From the NCBI GenBank assembly GCA_019155185.1, contig CM032811.1:1029844-1093843 (forward strand): a stretch of DNA of 64,000 bases, in the 5' to 3' direction. The translations under genes and the position numbers were made by a program. This DNA comes from Beaufortia kweichowensis (taxonomy: Eukaryota; Chordata; Actinopteri; Cypriniformes; Gastromyzontidae). Each line of letters starts with the position of its first letter. The first letter of the stretch is position 1. This document shows positions 46,700 to 59,552 of the stretch, in pieces. The notes beneath the pieces were generated by a model. The model saw only the letters and a list, made by a program, of their open reading frames with translations. It had not been told where the DNA came from and did no database searches.

Positions 46700-48060
46700 T
46701 GGAATAAAACACCATTCACTATTTGTGTCTGTGCTTATCTGTTGATGTCTTTTATCTATCACTGTGTACGTTTGCATGTACAGACGGTTAGTTAGCCCTG
46801 CCCTATGTAAGAAATAATGCCATTTAATTATCACTATATTATATGCTAATTTACTCCTGTGAAAGCACAGCTTGATATGCAAGCAGAGAACCCGGAGGAG
46901 ACAAATCTGCTGGATTGACCTCATGTGAAGGGTTGCCCATCAATAGATCATCTTCAGTCAAAAGAGTAGTTAGTAAGATATCTGTGTACAGTAATGTACA
47001 GCCCTCGGATTTAAAGACTGAATTGACATACTTTAGAGATCATCTCTGTGTGTGTTTGTATATGTGTGTGTGTGTTTGCGTGAGAGCACTGTCATTGGGT
47101 GTTGCTATAACATTAAGACATACAAGTCCACACAAGTTTAATTAGTTGCTGTTTTCATAAAAATAACATAACAAACAAGCTTTATCAACACTTTCCTTTG
47201 CAAATTACATGACAAGTCAGTGACTCATTCGAAAGAAAGTCTCTGAATTCAGAACTGCATAATTCCATGTTACACCTACTCTTACTGAAACACAGTGAAA
47301 GAGTTTGTTCAGCATATGATTTTAAATAGAACAAAATTAGAAAAACATGGTTGAATGAATGACTGACGGATTTAAATCTTGGAGTCCCCACTAAAAAACA
47401 CATGAACACTTTTTTACCTTATGAGCATTATTATGCAATTCACAATTACAGGGTAAACTCATTTGTCACTTTACATACATGGCTATTGTAGTCTTTTGCA
47501 GTTTGGAATTTGGCCTGAACCCAGAGTACTCCCCCTCCTCGAATGGGATAGGTACCAGCCGAGATTAAGGCGTCTTCTTTAGAAAATGGTAACAATGTAG
47601 CGTGATAGATTCCTGTTTCCTGTCTGCCTTGTTTATATCCTTGCTTAGCACCTCTCTATCACTCTCTATTACTATTATTGTTTGCTATTCAAAATTTCCT
47701 AATCTAATTTGTAATGATATCTAATATCATACAGATTTTTTCCGATACTGCTATCTTTGTTATCTATATTACAATAGATAGATATCTCTGGTCTGCTCGT
47801 CTTCTGTGTTTACTCGACTCATTTTTATGAATTCAAGTAAATGATGTGTGAAAAGCATAGGTGTGTGTTTCAGACATTGCACATATGAGAACAATACACT
47901 TTAACAATTTTTACTGTTACTTTTCTCTCGTACATCTACTGCAAGTGAATCAAACAAGTAAGTTGGTAAGTCGGAACTATTCAACAAACACAGTGAGTTA
48001 TGTCGTATTTTACCAGTATTGTTACATGTCTGTCACATGTGTAGCGTAGCTTTCTCTGTC
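46700..48060. other. Intergenic, no gene seen
   Basis: A short TG-rich tract occurs at 47,045-47,075. No coding sequence, RNA gene or element end can be supported. Confidence 0.35.
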
Positions 48061-48068
48061 AGCAGTGA

Positions 48069-49240
48069 GGTACGGTGGCCTAGAAGTGCAAAACAAAACA
48101 ACAAATCGCAAAACTAAAAACAAATTAAAAACAAAATAACAAACCATAAAACACAACAACAATTCCAGAAACTAAATAACAAGTGAGAAAACACTACGAC
48201 AAGTGAGAAAACAAAATAGCAAGTTGGAAAACACAAAATCGCACAAACAGCTTATGGCTGATTGGACGAAATTCAGTACAGCTGGTAGCTGCAGTGTGAA
48301 CGTTTTAACACACTATGTATTATCTTTACTGTGAATTCAAATGTGACGTTTTGCCAAAAGACATAAGCTTCCGTGGCGCCCTGAAAGAATTTAATCGTAC
48401 CTATTATTATTTTATTATATTATTTATTGTATAGTATTTATTATATACTACTTATGATTAAATAATAATTTATTTGATCATTTATAAATGTGCAAAACAT
48501 TAAATAAATAAATTTGCAAAATTAAACAAATGAACTAAACATGAAAATAAAATATAATAATAAAATATGATAAAATAATTATTTTTTATGATTTAATAAA
48601 TTATTAAGATTTTATTAAGATAAGATAAATATGACTTATTTTTAGAGGTTTTAAAAGTGACATTATCGACGACAGTATCATGGCTAGACAGTCCGTACAG
48701 TCTCTTTTATTGAAAAACATGAACTTTACATACATAATAGGCATTAAGTAAACAATATTAACAGTTTACATTTCTTACTGTAAGAACGGCAGACACAATT
48801 GCAAATTACAGCATGTAACTATGGAAATCCTAAACAGTTGGTGCAGCCGCTACCAGTTGTACTGTATGTCCTTATATACAGTATATCTTGATTGACACGA
48901 GTTTCGTCCAATCAGCAGTAAACATTCCATTCCAGCAAAGTACCTACCTTTTCGGTTTCCAGCGATTTGTTGTTGTGTTTTGTAACTTGTTATTTTGTTT
49001 TTTGACTTGTCGTAGTGTTTTGTGACTTGTTATTTTGTTTCCGGAATTGTTGTTGGTGTTTTATGGTTTGTTATTTTGTTTTTAAATTTGGGATTGTGTT
49101 TTTAGAATTGTGATTTTGTTTTTGGATTTGTTATTTTGTTTTTGGATTTGTTATTTTGTTTTTGGATTTGTTATTTTGTTTTGATATTTGCTTTTAGTTT
49201 TGCGATTTTTTTTTGCACTTCTAGGCCACCATAGTGAGGG
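48069..49240. mobile_element. Fold-back element with very long inverted arms
   Basis: GGTGGCCTAGAAGTGCAAAA at 48,074 is mirrored by TTTTGCACTTCTAGGCCACC ending near 49,235. The inverted similarity continues inward for over 200 bases through AAAATAACAA-type subrepeats to a GATTGGACGAAA/TTTCGTCCAATC pair (48,261 and 48,904). The right arm has extra TTTTGTTTTTGGATTTGTTA copies. The middle is AT-rich and non-coding. A GTGAGG flank occurs on both sides and may be the target duplication. Superfamily not assigned. Confidence 0.75.
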
Positions 49241-49427
49241 GTTCACATCAAAGCAAATTTAAACATACTGGCTATACATAAGTGTAAAAAAATCATTATT
49301 CACAAGGTGTGGGAACTTGCAAGTACAGAGACTGTAATATGCTCTGGTCTCCTCCCTGTTTATCGTGGTGACGAGACAGACTATCATCACTAAATGGCTG
49401 GATGTCTAATGCCGAGTTCACACTGCA

Positions 49428-50012
49428 TGATTTTTAAAGTCGTAACATCATTATTGTTTTCACACTGCACAACTATCATGGCTTAGCGTTCAGTTTCTGC
49501 TGTGTTCACATTGCACAATGAATCGGCGACAGGAGGTTACACACTGCATGACTTTACAATAGGAAGAGTCACAGACAACTCTGTCTGGTCCACAAACTGC
49601 ATTTCATAACCAAACCAACAAGAGAAGTGATAAGGAAATAACGCAAGATCACAGATCAGAGTTCTCGATAAGACGATATTGCTGATATTGTGGTCTATAC
49701 ACAGTAACTCCTCCCAGAATTCCCTTACCCTGTATGTTGCACTCTCATTGGCTGTAGGTCATCGGCAATGTATTTTTCAGTTGGAACTCATTTCACACAG
49801 CAGGATTTTTAATCGCCGACAGGTCCAGATATTCATCATGCCAAATATTTCCCCGGTGTCGGTGACGCATCAGCGATTCTCTCAGATTGCGTCTTTGATA
49901 ATTCACACTGCGTGATTGTCACTCGCATAAAAGAGCACAGATTTGCCCCAGATTCAGGGATTTGTCTGCAATTTGAGAGAGTGAAAATCGGGGCTAAAAT
50001 CATGCAGTGTGT
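49428..50012. mobile_element. hAT-like MITE with CACACTGCATGATTTT termini
   Basis: GCCGAGTTCACACTGCATGA near the left end is mirrored by ATCATGCAGTGTG at 49,999-50,011. Related CACACTGC...TGA motifs recur inside (49,470; 49,540; 49,900), and TCGGCGACAGG/ATCGCCGACAGG form a further pair. Non-autonomous; no transposase. Confidence 0.6.
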
Positions 50013-50039
50013 GCAGAATAATATAGGTTATATAGATAA

Positions 50040-52030
50040 TTGGAAGAGTTTATGGGGCAGACGTGAGCTGTTGAAAAGACAGGGATGTACTTTGACTAAC
50101 TGGGGCCCAGGTCAGGGAGCAGACAGACTGGCTTAACCAACCGTCTGCTAGCCATCACATGTATACAGTTCATTTACAACGCATAGAAATTCTGTCTTCT
50201 TAATATCACAGCAAATACAAAAAACTGCACAAACCTTTCCAGAGTCATTTCATTCTTGTTGAGCAGATAAAACACAAACATAATCCAGATAGATTGACAA
50301 TTGATTTGACTTGGCTTGATAAATATTATATATCTCTCTCTAATAAAGCACTTTTTGTTAATGATATGATCACAGACAGTAAATTAGATGTGCTTTGTCT
50401 GACAGAAACATGACTGAAACCAGAGTCTAGAGCCTGACAACTGCCAGTGCTCCACACAGAGATCTGATCTTATCACACTTTAATCACGTAATCACACTTT
50501 AGATTTAATACTGCTTCACCTGCCTATAGCTGCAAATTCAACATGTTATAAATACAGTAGAACAATAACTTCTAGTACCAAGGACTCGTTTCTCTGTACT
50601 TTGCCTGACTTGACTCAATTCCCTAGCTTATGTCATAACTTAGAATATTTTGATAGCATGGAATTATATTGTTTCAAAATACAGAAACGACTTAGAAACT
50701 ACTAGATCTGCCTACTTTTCATCACTAATAGAAGAAACCCAATCCTATTATTTATAAAACAGTGGCTAAACTAACAAAAAAAAAAAATCTATGCAACCAG
50801 AGGCTACACTCTCTGAACAGACAACACATTATCATCTAAATAATTTATGCTAGGTCCTGTACCTACTAATTTATTGAAATGTTCCCTGAATGTTCCCTGA
50901 GATGCTCCCTGAAATGATAGATCCTTTGCTTAGTATTATTAACTTATCTCTGTCATTAGGGTCCATAAAGCCTATAAGCAGGCTGTTTTTAGGCCTCTTA
51001 TTAAAAGAACCCTAACTTGATTCTAGGGAATTAGTTAACTATAGACCCAAATGAAATATACCTTTCATTTCTAAAGTATTTGAAAGTGTAGTTTCATCAC
51101 ATGTTCCTACCTCAAAAGGAATTACATCTGTAAAGAATTCCAGTCGGGATTTAGAGCCCATCACAGTACAAAGACTGATCTGAGCAGAGTTACAAATGAT
51201 TTGCTCTTGTCATCTGATCATGGCTGCATCTTGTTAATTGTGCTATTAGATCCTAGCGCTGCTTTTGACACCATTGATCACAGCACCCTTTAAACAGACT
51301 TGAAAGTTATGTCGGCATTAGTGGAATAGCATTGGAATGGTTTAAATCATACTTATCTGACCACTTTCAATATGTAGCAATAAACAATAAGGTGTCATGA
51401 CAATCATGAGTCCAGTACGGAGTGCCACAGGGATCAGTTTTAGGGCCTCTGCTCTTCGCCCTGTACATGTTACACCTAGGAGGATAATTAAGAGACACAG
51501 AGTTTATTTTTACTGCTATGCTGATAATACTCAAGCATATTTTGCCTTAAGCATCACAGCAGCTTACCAGAATGATGAAATGAATAGTTGATATAAAAAA
51601 AATTGATAAGTAGCAACTTTCTATTGTTAAACTCACTAATTGGACCGAAAACTGCCACACTAAACAACCATGAATATTTTCTATTTGTTGACCAATGTTC
51701 CATAAAGCTTTCGTCGTCAGCTAAGAATCTGGGCTTTTTGTTCAGTAGTAATGTGTCATCTAAAAGTCATGCTGCCAACACCTGTAAAACCGCATTTTTC
51801 TATTCTAAGAATATATCTCAATTAATGCTGTCATTATTAAATGCTGAAAAGTTAATTCATGCATTTATGATGTCAAGACCAGATTATTGTAATGCATTAT
51901 TAGGTGGTTGCCCTGCAGGCTTATTACAAAAGCTCCAACAGGTTCAATATGCAGCAGCTAGAGTTCTTACAAGAACAAAAATGTTTGAACATATAAGCCT
52001 GGTTCTGTCAGTTATTGTTCTACTGTATTG
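50040..52030 (+). pseudogene. L2-like LINE remnant (endonuclease end to RT end)
   Basis: From left to right on the plus strand: a 5' segment with CTTAACCAACCGTCTGCTAG, the endonuclease C-terminal block LDVLCLTET (50,385-50,412), RT palm-like DPSAAFDTIDHST (about 51,250-51,290), the region around the active site (YCYADNTQAYFA, 51,513-51,545; DD is replaced by DN) and a C-terminal part NLGFLFSSNVS...DYCNALLGG, LQKLQQVQYAAARVL (51,725-51,975). Stops, frameshifts and internal gaps are many. Confidence 0.75.
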
Positions 52031-52399
52031 ATAACATGGACTTGAATTTGCAGCTATAGGCAGGTGAAGCAGTATTAAATCTAAAGTGTGATTACGACAG
52101 TGAGTGGGTCCAGAAACCTGAAATCTGTTTAAATATTTTTATTTGGAATTATAACATGCAATCCATTGCAATTAATATTTTTTGAAACCCATATAACTTA
52201 CATTCTAGCAACTATGTATTACAGTAAAATATAAAAAATATACATATATAAATAAAATAAACTAATAAAAAAAGGAAATAAAATATTTCCCCCACCCACA
52301 AACTTGACCGGTCAGTGCTATCCAGTTTTAAAATAACCAAATCTTGTCTATTAACATATACCTAATTCTTTCTAGATGTAGTTTGTCTGTCAATTCTGT

Positions 52400-54170
52400 C
52401 AGCCATAATTGGAATTAGAATTTGTTGAAACTTCTTTTTTCTTCCAAAATTGAAAGATAAGTTGTTGGGTTTTTTTGGCAGAAATTAACCCATACAAAAC
52501 AAACTGTTGTTGAAGTCTCAAAAATTCTTCGGAAACTCCAAATATAATTAATATAGTATCTGGTTAAATAAGCATATGCAGTACATCTGAAAGGACTTGG
52601 AAGATTATTTTCCATAAAATTTTGGACACATGGCATAGGAATGAGACAGAGTGGCATCTAAAAATGGACATTTGACATATATTTTTTTAATTTACACTTG
52701 GAATAATGAAGCCTATGAAGCACTGAACTAAATAAGACAATGTCTTGCATTAATGGAACATCTGTGAACCAGTTCAATACTTTGTTCCCAAATTTTCCAA
52801 GAAATTTCAACTGCAAGTTCTTTTTCCCAGGCAGATTCAATTTTCTTCATAGATGGATTTTTCACCTGTTCTAGGGTTACGTAAAGGAAAGAGATTGTAC
52901 CAGCATCTTGATCACATCTTTCCAGAAATGTGCCCAAGTACATAGGCGTGGCCGTGACAATTAGAAATGTTAGTTTTCACAAAGTCTCTGATGTAAATGT
53001 ACCTAAAGAAGTGGTTATTATATTTTAAGGATTATTATATTTCTCACACAGTTATTGAAAGGAAGCAAATTTTCCATTCACATACAAATACCCTATGTTT
53101 CGTAATCCCAAAATTTTCCAACTCTCAAATGCACTATCCAGCCTCGAGGGGCAGAAAGCAGGGTTAGTGCTTTACGTGATCAAACATAAACATAAGTATT
53201 TGTTGTTATCATGAAGACCTTTAGCACTGACCCACCCTCCCAACAAAACCATAGGTAACAAAACATGTTTAGCTGTTACAGGAACAAATGTACAAGAAGT
53301 ATAAAGAAAATGTCAAATAAAAAACGGAATGTAGAAAACACAAGCCATCCTCCGCATATTACTTTGCAAAGACTTCAACATTGAGTCCGTTCAATAACAA
53401 AAATGTAAACAAAACAACATGTGTTAGTGTCGGAGACATTGTTCAACATTTATTTATCCGCTTAATTCGCGTCTGTAAAAAGCTTCTCTCCCTCATTGTT
53501 TGTCACCCGCAGCTTTGCTGAATACAGAATGCCAAACTTCAGCTGAAGGATAATCTCTGAAGACCATTAAAAGTGAGCTTTCTTTGTGATGATACTTTCT
53601 GCATGATGTTTTCCATCGTACGGCCATTTTCCCAAGCAATAAACTGACGCAGTGGGTCACTATCCATAGGCCGGGAACATAGCGCTCGGTGTGCGCGATC
53701 CAGAACAGGAAGCTTATCTAATCCAAGCATCTCCATGAGCATCTTAGCTACAAATTCTCTAGCCCCCTGACCATTTTCCATTCCTTCTCGGATTTCTGCG
53801 ATTCTTATATTTTGCATTTTAGAACGGCCTTCCAGATCAATGCACTTAAATGTAATTTATACAATGTAATTTCGTAACAGCATCTGACAAAGCCGATGGT
53901 CATTTATAATTTTCCTCTCCGGCGTGGCCATTTCTTCTTTAAAACTTTCTTTAATATTAGTCGTAACCTTGCCCAGCTCCACTCTGAGAGATTCAATTGC
54001 ACGTAGCACCGGATCGCTACTCGTTGTTGGGCTATCCTCTTCCAGCGAGCCCGCGGCTTCGGCCAAACTTTTTTCCTCAAGGACATCTTTCTTTCCTTGT
54101 TTCTTCAACAGCAAACAGATTTGAGTGAAAATCAGTGGAGCTATCAAACTCACGTCCTACTCCATCTTAG
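52400..54170 (-). pseudogene. L1-like LINE remnant: ORF1 and ORF2 C-terminus
   Basis: ORF1 (54,170-53,540): coiled-coil-like LRVELGKVTTNIKESFKEEM, then RNA-binding region IRIAEIREGMENGQGAREFV and LDRAHRAL as in L1 ORF1p. Below it, 52,943-52,415 carries the L1 ORF2 C-terminal region (AWEKELAVEISWKIWEQ, and a LHYSKCKL block). RT and endonuclease are missing, so the element has a large internal deletion. Both parts have frame breaks. Confidence 0.7.
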
Positions 54171-54229
54171 ACCCGGAAATCCCCCCTAAAACCAGAAATC
54201 TAACTGATTAAATTACAGTCCTTCACGTT

Positions 54230-54465
54230 TTCAGGACCCTGGCCAGTTGGAAATACCAAAAATTTGTGCTGGTGGAATTTCATTTTTAGCAGCTAAACTT
54301 TGGAACAGTCTTCCTAGTGCTGTGCGGGAGGCAGACACACTCTCTCAGTTTAAATCTAGATTAAAGATCTATCTCTTTAACATACACATAGTCCAACAGT
54401 TTATAACACAAATCCCCTAAGGGATTGTTAGGCTGCATTAATTAAGTTCAAGTTCAAGTTTATTT
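54230..54465 (+). pseudogene. LINE C-terminal tail and 3' end
   Basis: The frame reads AKLWNSLPSAVREADTLSQF then KSRLKIYLFNIHIVQQF, nearly the same as the minus-strand copy at 8.58-8.9 kb. It is followed by an AAGTTTATTTGTATAGCG tail common to cyprinid LINE/SINE 3' ends. Confidence 0.72.
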
Positions 54466-54469
54466 GTAT

Positions 54470-54870
54470 AGCGTTTTAACAATGAGACTCACTTGGAGGG
54501 TCATTTCTCCTCTGACGTGTCACAGCTGCAGTCAGTAGTTTGATAAAAATGATTTGATTTAAAGTCTTGAACTAAATTTGCTAAAGTTTGAAGTCGTGTA
54601 GGTCTGAGTTTTGAGTTGATCTGGATTATTAGTTGTGATTGAATTTAACAATGTGTTTGTGTGGATGGTAAACAAGGTAGTAGTTAAAAGGCTAATATTC
54701 TACAATAAAGGATTGTTTAGTCGGGGATGACTGAGTTGACTGAGTTCAGCTATAACATCAAACTGCTGACATAGACAGAAAAGATGTAGTTCATTAGTTA
54801 AAGTTAAATAGTTAAAGAGATTAGCATTAATACTGTTTAGCATTAGCATTAATGTACTTTTCTGCACTCG
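54470..54870. repeat. Compact copy of the composite-repeat module
   Basis: GAGACTCACTTGGAGGGTCA through TAGCATTAGCATTAATG matches 26,645-27,020 closely, but here it joins directly to the TATAGCG tail with no AT minisatellite. Confidence 0.8.
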
Positions 54871-55024
54871 ATAGTGACAGCATATGACGCAGTTTAGAAA
54901 TGTTTCTGAGATGAAAAAAAGCGGTTTTACAGGTGTTGGCAACATGGTTTTCAAAAGAGGGGGTACTGTCGAATAAAACACCCAGATTCCTAGCTGATGA
55001 TGAAGGCTTAGTAGAACCCGTCAA
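54840..55024 (-). pseudogene. LINE RT fragment
   Basis: ARNLGVLFDSTPSFENHVAN then CKTAFFHLRNISKLRHMLSL is the conserved region after the RT palm in L2-like elements. Short and truncated. Confidence 0.7.
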
Positions 55025-55059
55025 TAGTTAGATAATATTAATATATCAAATCAACAATT

Positions 55060-55620
55060 TACTGTATATTGTGCTTTTAAATATTCCTTAAAAAATGTAA
55101 TGTCTGATGGCAAATCATTTCATATTTTCATTCCTCTATACATTACAGTCCGTTGCTCTATGTCAGTTTTTAAATCAGGAAGCAAGAAAACATCTTTTTC
55201 ATATGCCTGGTGTTAAAATGATGACTAGCATTACTGTAAAAAAGTACAGGACATTAAGAAAAATTTCTTAAAAAACAAAGCAGAGGAATACAGTAATTGT
55301 CCTATCCTTCACCAGTGTCCAACCAAAAATGTTATGTGTTCTTGTAATGTTAACCCTTCTATTACTGTTTAGAGAGAGTCAGTATTTTGGACTGACTGTA
55401 ATTTTTCCAAGTCTTTTCTTGATGCACTTGATGAACAATTCAAGAAATGAAATCTCTATAATATTGTGATAAAAATCTCTTAATAACCGATAGACTTTAT
55501 TTTCTATCTGTTTTGAGCACCTCAGCCTGCTGTCTAGTGTAACTCCAAGAAGTCTGATTTCCTTTACCTGTTCAATAGGCACTCTTTACAGATAGATTAA
55601 CTGTGGTTTGGATTTAACGT
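55060..55620 (-). pseudogene. Another LINE RT C-terminal fragment
   Basis: VKEIRLLGVTLDSRLRCSKQ at 55,500-55,570 is an RT-connection motif of a second LINE lineage. Further on the minus strand, RTVMYRGMKI and NDLPSDITFFKEYLK (about 55,070-55,150) fit the LINE C-terminal tail. Several stops. Confidence 0.6.
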
Positions 55621-55624
55621 GTCT

Positions 55625-56760
55625 ATGTTCTGTTGAGCACACGTCACGTCTGTACAGTATGTGTTTAATGGCACTGCAGAAACGCCCTAAACCGGCAACA
55701 ATTAACTTCTATGATCATCCTTGTTCCACCTAATTATGATGATTCTTTGTCAACAATTAAGAATAATATGGGACAGACTTCCTTAATAGTTTCTTTAATA
55801 ATCTGTTAATTTTCTTACTTTGTGTTATGGTTTTGGCTTCGAGAAGAACTGGACCTTCCAGTTTAGTCTGCTTTCTCCACTTTAACACAAGTGTAGTTTG
55901 GGTTTCTTCTCACCATCACCTCTGGCTTGAGAGACTGCTCATATTGGCTTTAAAGTTTGATACTTTTTTGATGACATATTTAATATAATGGTCCAACTAT
56001 CTCATAGATATATCCCAGTGCACATTTCTTTGGGATTTTGATGCAAATTCTTCATGTATATTATATTTTTTCTAGTTTTTAATATAATTTTTCCATGTAA
56101 GATGGAATGGCGTGTCCAGGTTATTTTGATACCTGTTACAATCAGGCATTCAGTTTCTTAAGGCCTTCTGAAATTAGTGGTGAGGATGATACGTAGTGTA
56201 TGATATGTGAACAGCATCTTTAATTTCTATAAGCAATTAGTATAATAAAAAAAGAAATGTGTGTACCATGAAAAAATGACATTAAATTTTCCTTCTGAAA
56301 CCACAAAACTACTGGCTAACAAACACGTGAGAAACGGCTTATTTGTTTTCTCTCTAAATTTCTCATGGTATCCAACTTGAGTTGAAGAAATAAAGCACTT
56401 GAGCGATGGGCCTGACAGTCATCTGGGTTTCAAACTGTGCAAAGAGATCCCAATGGCTTTACCTCTCACTGCAACAGACCTGTGGCTGTGGACTCGAACT
56501 GTGCCTAAAGGAAGAACGTATTGGTGACTTAACCAGCGATTTACTGGGTTTAAAAGCAAGCAAGAAGGACAGGACTAGGATGGACTGAGGTCAGTTCTCT
56601 TGTAACAGTGAAAGGACTGCCATGACCAGTTTTGCTGCAGCCACAACACAAAGTATTAACCACTATACGATCACAACGAGCCTGTGCCCGAGGAACCTGA
56701 TGATCAGGTTATGTCGTCCTAAGGAACTATCCGAGTTAGTATTGTGATGGGCGGCAATCG
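55625..56760. other. Intergenic/repeat DNA, no gene supported
   Basis: A GC-richer part at 56,390-56,760 adjoins the DIRS-like fragment and may be part of it, but no motif confirms this. The rest is AT-rich. Confidence 0.3.
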
Positions 56761-56767
56761 CGGCCAC

Positions 56768-57061
56768 TTACACTTTAAGGGTAGACAGGGACAGAGGTTG
56801 GCTTGCAACCTCATTGTTCACAAGAGCCGCCTCGGCGTGCTGGCGACTCAAACACTCGAGGCAAACTTCGTGCCCATCGGAGGGAGTGATGTACTTGCCG
56901 CACACAAGAGCGCAAACACGGAATGACATCTCGAAAGATCTTTTAGATCTCTGGATGGATCTGCTGAAGCGCCCAGGGGTTGATGTTTGTTGAGATCGAT
57001 CTGCTGCACATGGCGTCATGCCAACAGATGGAAAACTTGCTTGAAGTGTGTAATGGAGCAC
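56768..57061 (-). pseudogene. Retrotransposon ORF1 fragment with cysteine motif (probably DIRS Gag)
   Basis: The frame includes MSFRVCALVCGKYITPSDGH then CLECLSRQHAEAALV. CxxCGK...DGHxxCLxCLGxxHAEAA is a recurrent N-terminal motif of ORF1 in fish retroelements, which I associate with DIRS-type Gag. Only this N-terminal piece is present. Confidence 0.5.
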
Positions 57062-57554
57062 GCCATCTTCCTTTTATACCCGTATGTACGGGGAGGAGAA
57101 TGGCATGTAATTTCCATTCGCCAAGTTTATTGGCGCTTTGAAATTCAAATCGGATGTAATAGTTTCTTAAAGGCGAACCTCTGGTGTCGTCATCGACACT
57201 ATGTTGAGTGACTGACAGAAAGGAAATTAAAGTTCTAAAGTTATTTTTCAGGTGAACACACACACAAGGAATTTGTTTGGGTTACAGGAGCTCTAAGTAA
57301 CATATATACATATAAGAGTCACTGTAAACCATTTCTCAAAACTCCAACCTTTTAGTCATCAGCACATAGCTTTCATCACTGTGCCACACAATACACACTA
57401 ACAGCCCGTGACTGTGATTTTCATTTTACTAACAAAGGGAAAAAATCCAGTACAAAAAATATAGTCCATATTTTATTTTCGAAAGAAATAAAGTCAAATA
57501 CAATGGGAAGTGGATAAAGAAACAGCAAAATAACAATTCAAAATAAAATATTTA

Positions 57555-57646
57555 TAATATTTATATATATTATATATATATAAGACAATGGTAAGACAAA
57601 TGATAATACAAATTTACAGTGTAAAAAACAAAGTAAAAGAACCATA

Positions 57647-57682
<36 letters not shown>
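57555..57682. repeat. TA and GA simple repeats
   Basis: TA runs near 57,558-57,582 and 57,647-57,662, followed by a GA run at 57,663-57,682. Confidence 0.85.
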
Positions 57683-57683
<1 letters not shown>

Positions 57684-57699
57684 TTAGAGAGAATTGTGC

Positions 57700-59290
57700 A
57701 GATAAGGGGGACAATAAAATACAGACATTGTATTGGCAGTATGTTGTTGAATTGACAATGCTGGTTATGTACATGTAGGAGTTAATTTACATATAATCTG
57801 GCATAAGAATGGCATGATTATTTACACAATGGGTATAGTAAAGTGAAATATTGCACTTATGGAGCAGTTAGCTGTTTAAGAGAGAAATGGCCTGAGGGAT
57901 TTGTCACCACTAGGTGTCACTGTCACAAAACTGAGGAGATACAGAACATGATCACTATAAAGGGAGTCATGCAAACCTTTTTTCACATGTAACATTTGTT
58001 CAAAGGGTTCAGAAGGAAGAAGCAAAAGATGAGTGAAACTTCGAGCTGATAGTGGAGAAAGTTTTGCTGTGAGACTTCTTTCAGATCAAGACTAATCACA
58101 GTCAGATCTCAATCTAAAAACATTCAAGAGATCACTTAGCAGTAAATGCTTCATTATGTTGTGCATTACACTTCACACTTCCCATTGAAACCACAAATCA
58201 TTGGCTCTTTTTCACAGTGTAAAAACTGTTGTATCTGTGAGAATCTTCCAGCCCGTCAGCAGACGTGTCAGTAATGACACCATTTAGTCACTGGATGTGC
58301 TCACTGGTCTAGAACACAATCGATTCATTTATGTGTTTCATGCTTTTATCACTGTATGCCGCTTACAGAAGATTATCCTTTACACTTTTATGAGTATGTG
58401 CAATCCCTGACAATGAACCCGTGAACAACAACTGAGCTACAGGAAACAATTCATTATGATTATTTTAGTCCCTGAAAAATAAATAGATATTTTAATTCTT
58501 TGATAAACAGACATTGTGACGAGCAGATGATCTGAAATACAGCAGCACATCTTAACGTCACATAATAGAACATTTAGGCGAGCAGTGAGTTAGAAAATTC
58601 ATTTATTTTGGTGAGATTTCTATAAATATGTGAAAAATGCTGATGGATTAAAACATGTAAAGACTTTTATTCATTTTCTTCTGTTCATGTGGTTTAATAT
58701 GACATGACCTTTAAGAAAAAAGGAATGTAATTATGTTTTAGACGGTGTAATTAGTGAAAATACAAAGTTGACAGTGAAAGTAGTAATAAGTATTATTAGG
58801 TGACAATATGCTGATGTATAAATGCTGCACTGATGCCATACATTTGGTCTTCTCTTGTATTGTATTTTTTTCTTGTTAAAACATTAGTAAAAGAAATGAA
58901 TTAGCAGTGAGATGTATCTAAATGTCCCATCGGCTGAAGGTACAGGTGTAAAAAGAGGGTTAAAAGGAAACTGTTCAGACGCTTGCTGCAGTTTTGGCAT
59001 GAGGAATTTTCTGGCAATGCTGAATGTAATTGAAGAGGCTTAAAAGAAATAGAAATGCAGAATCTGGGATGGTTTTATTTCAAAGAGGCCAAATTCAGTT
59101 GCTCGTTGAATGTTTTATTAATTTCAGTGAAAGATTAAATCTGGAAGCTGCCAAGATGTAACATTTACATCTTTTTGAAGAAATCAGGATGATCTGATGT
59201 ATTATGAGAGAAAACTGTGGATGTAAAAACTAAAGAGATCTTGAGTTCCAGAAGTGGAACCTCATCTTTATAAGATATGAGGCGTGAGTT
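57700..59290. other. Intergenic, no gene seen
   Basis: AT-rich, no motif-bearing open frames and no convincing splice-bounded exon. Confidence 0.35.
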
Positions 59291-59464
59291 TAAAAGAACA
59301 GTTCAGTTGAATGAAACTAATAATCCAGATCAACTCAAAACTCAGACCTACACGGCTTCAAACTTTAGTAAATTTAGTTCACGACTTTAAATCAAATTAT
59401 TTTTATCAAACTACTGACTGCAGCTGTGACGCGTCAGAGGAGAAATGATCCTCCAAGTGAGTCT

Positions 59465-59552
59465 CCATATATATATATATACATTCATTAATGGAGTTTG
59501 GGTTCTCTCAAGGGTTTTTCTCCATATATATATATATATACGTTCATTAATG
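59465..59552. repeat. AT-rich minisatellite, left remnant
   Basis: About one and a half units (TA run, CATTCATTAATGGAGTTTGG, GGTTTTTCTCC) before the LINE insertion. Confidence 0.85.

Noticed and set aside
56406..56588. 60-codon frame and possible tRNA-derived SINE head
   Set aside because: No A/B box pair or cloverleaf that I could fold, and no coding motif.
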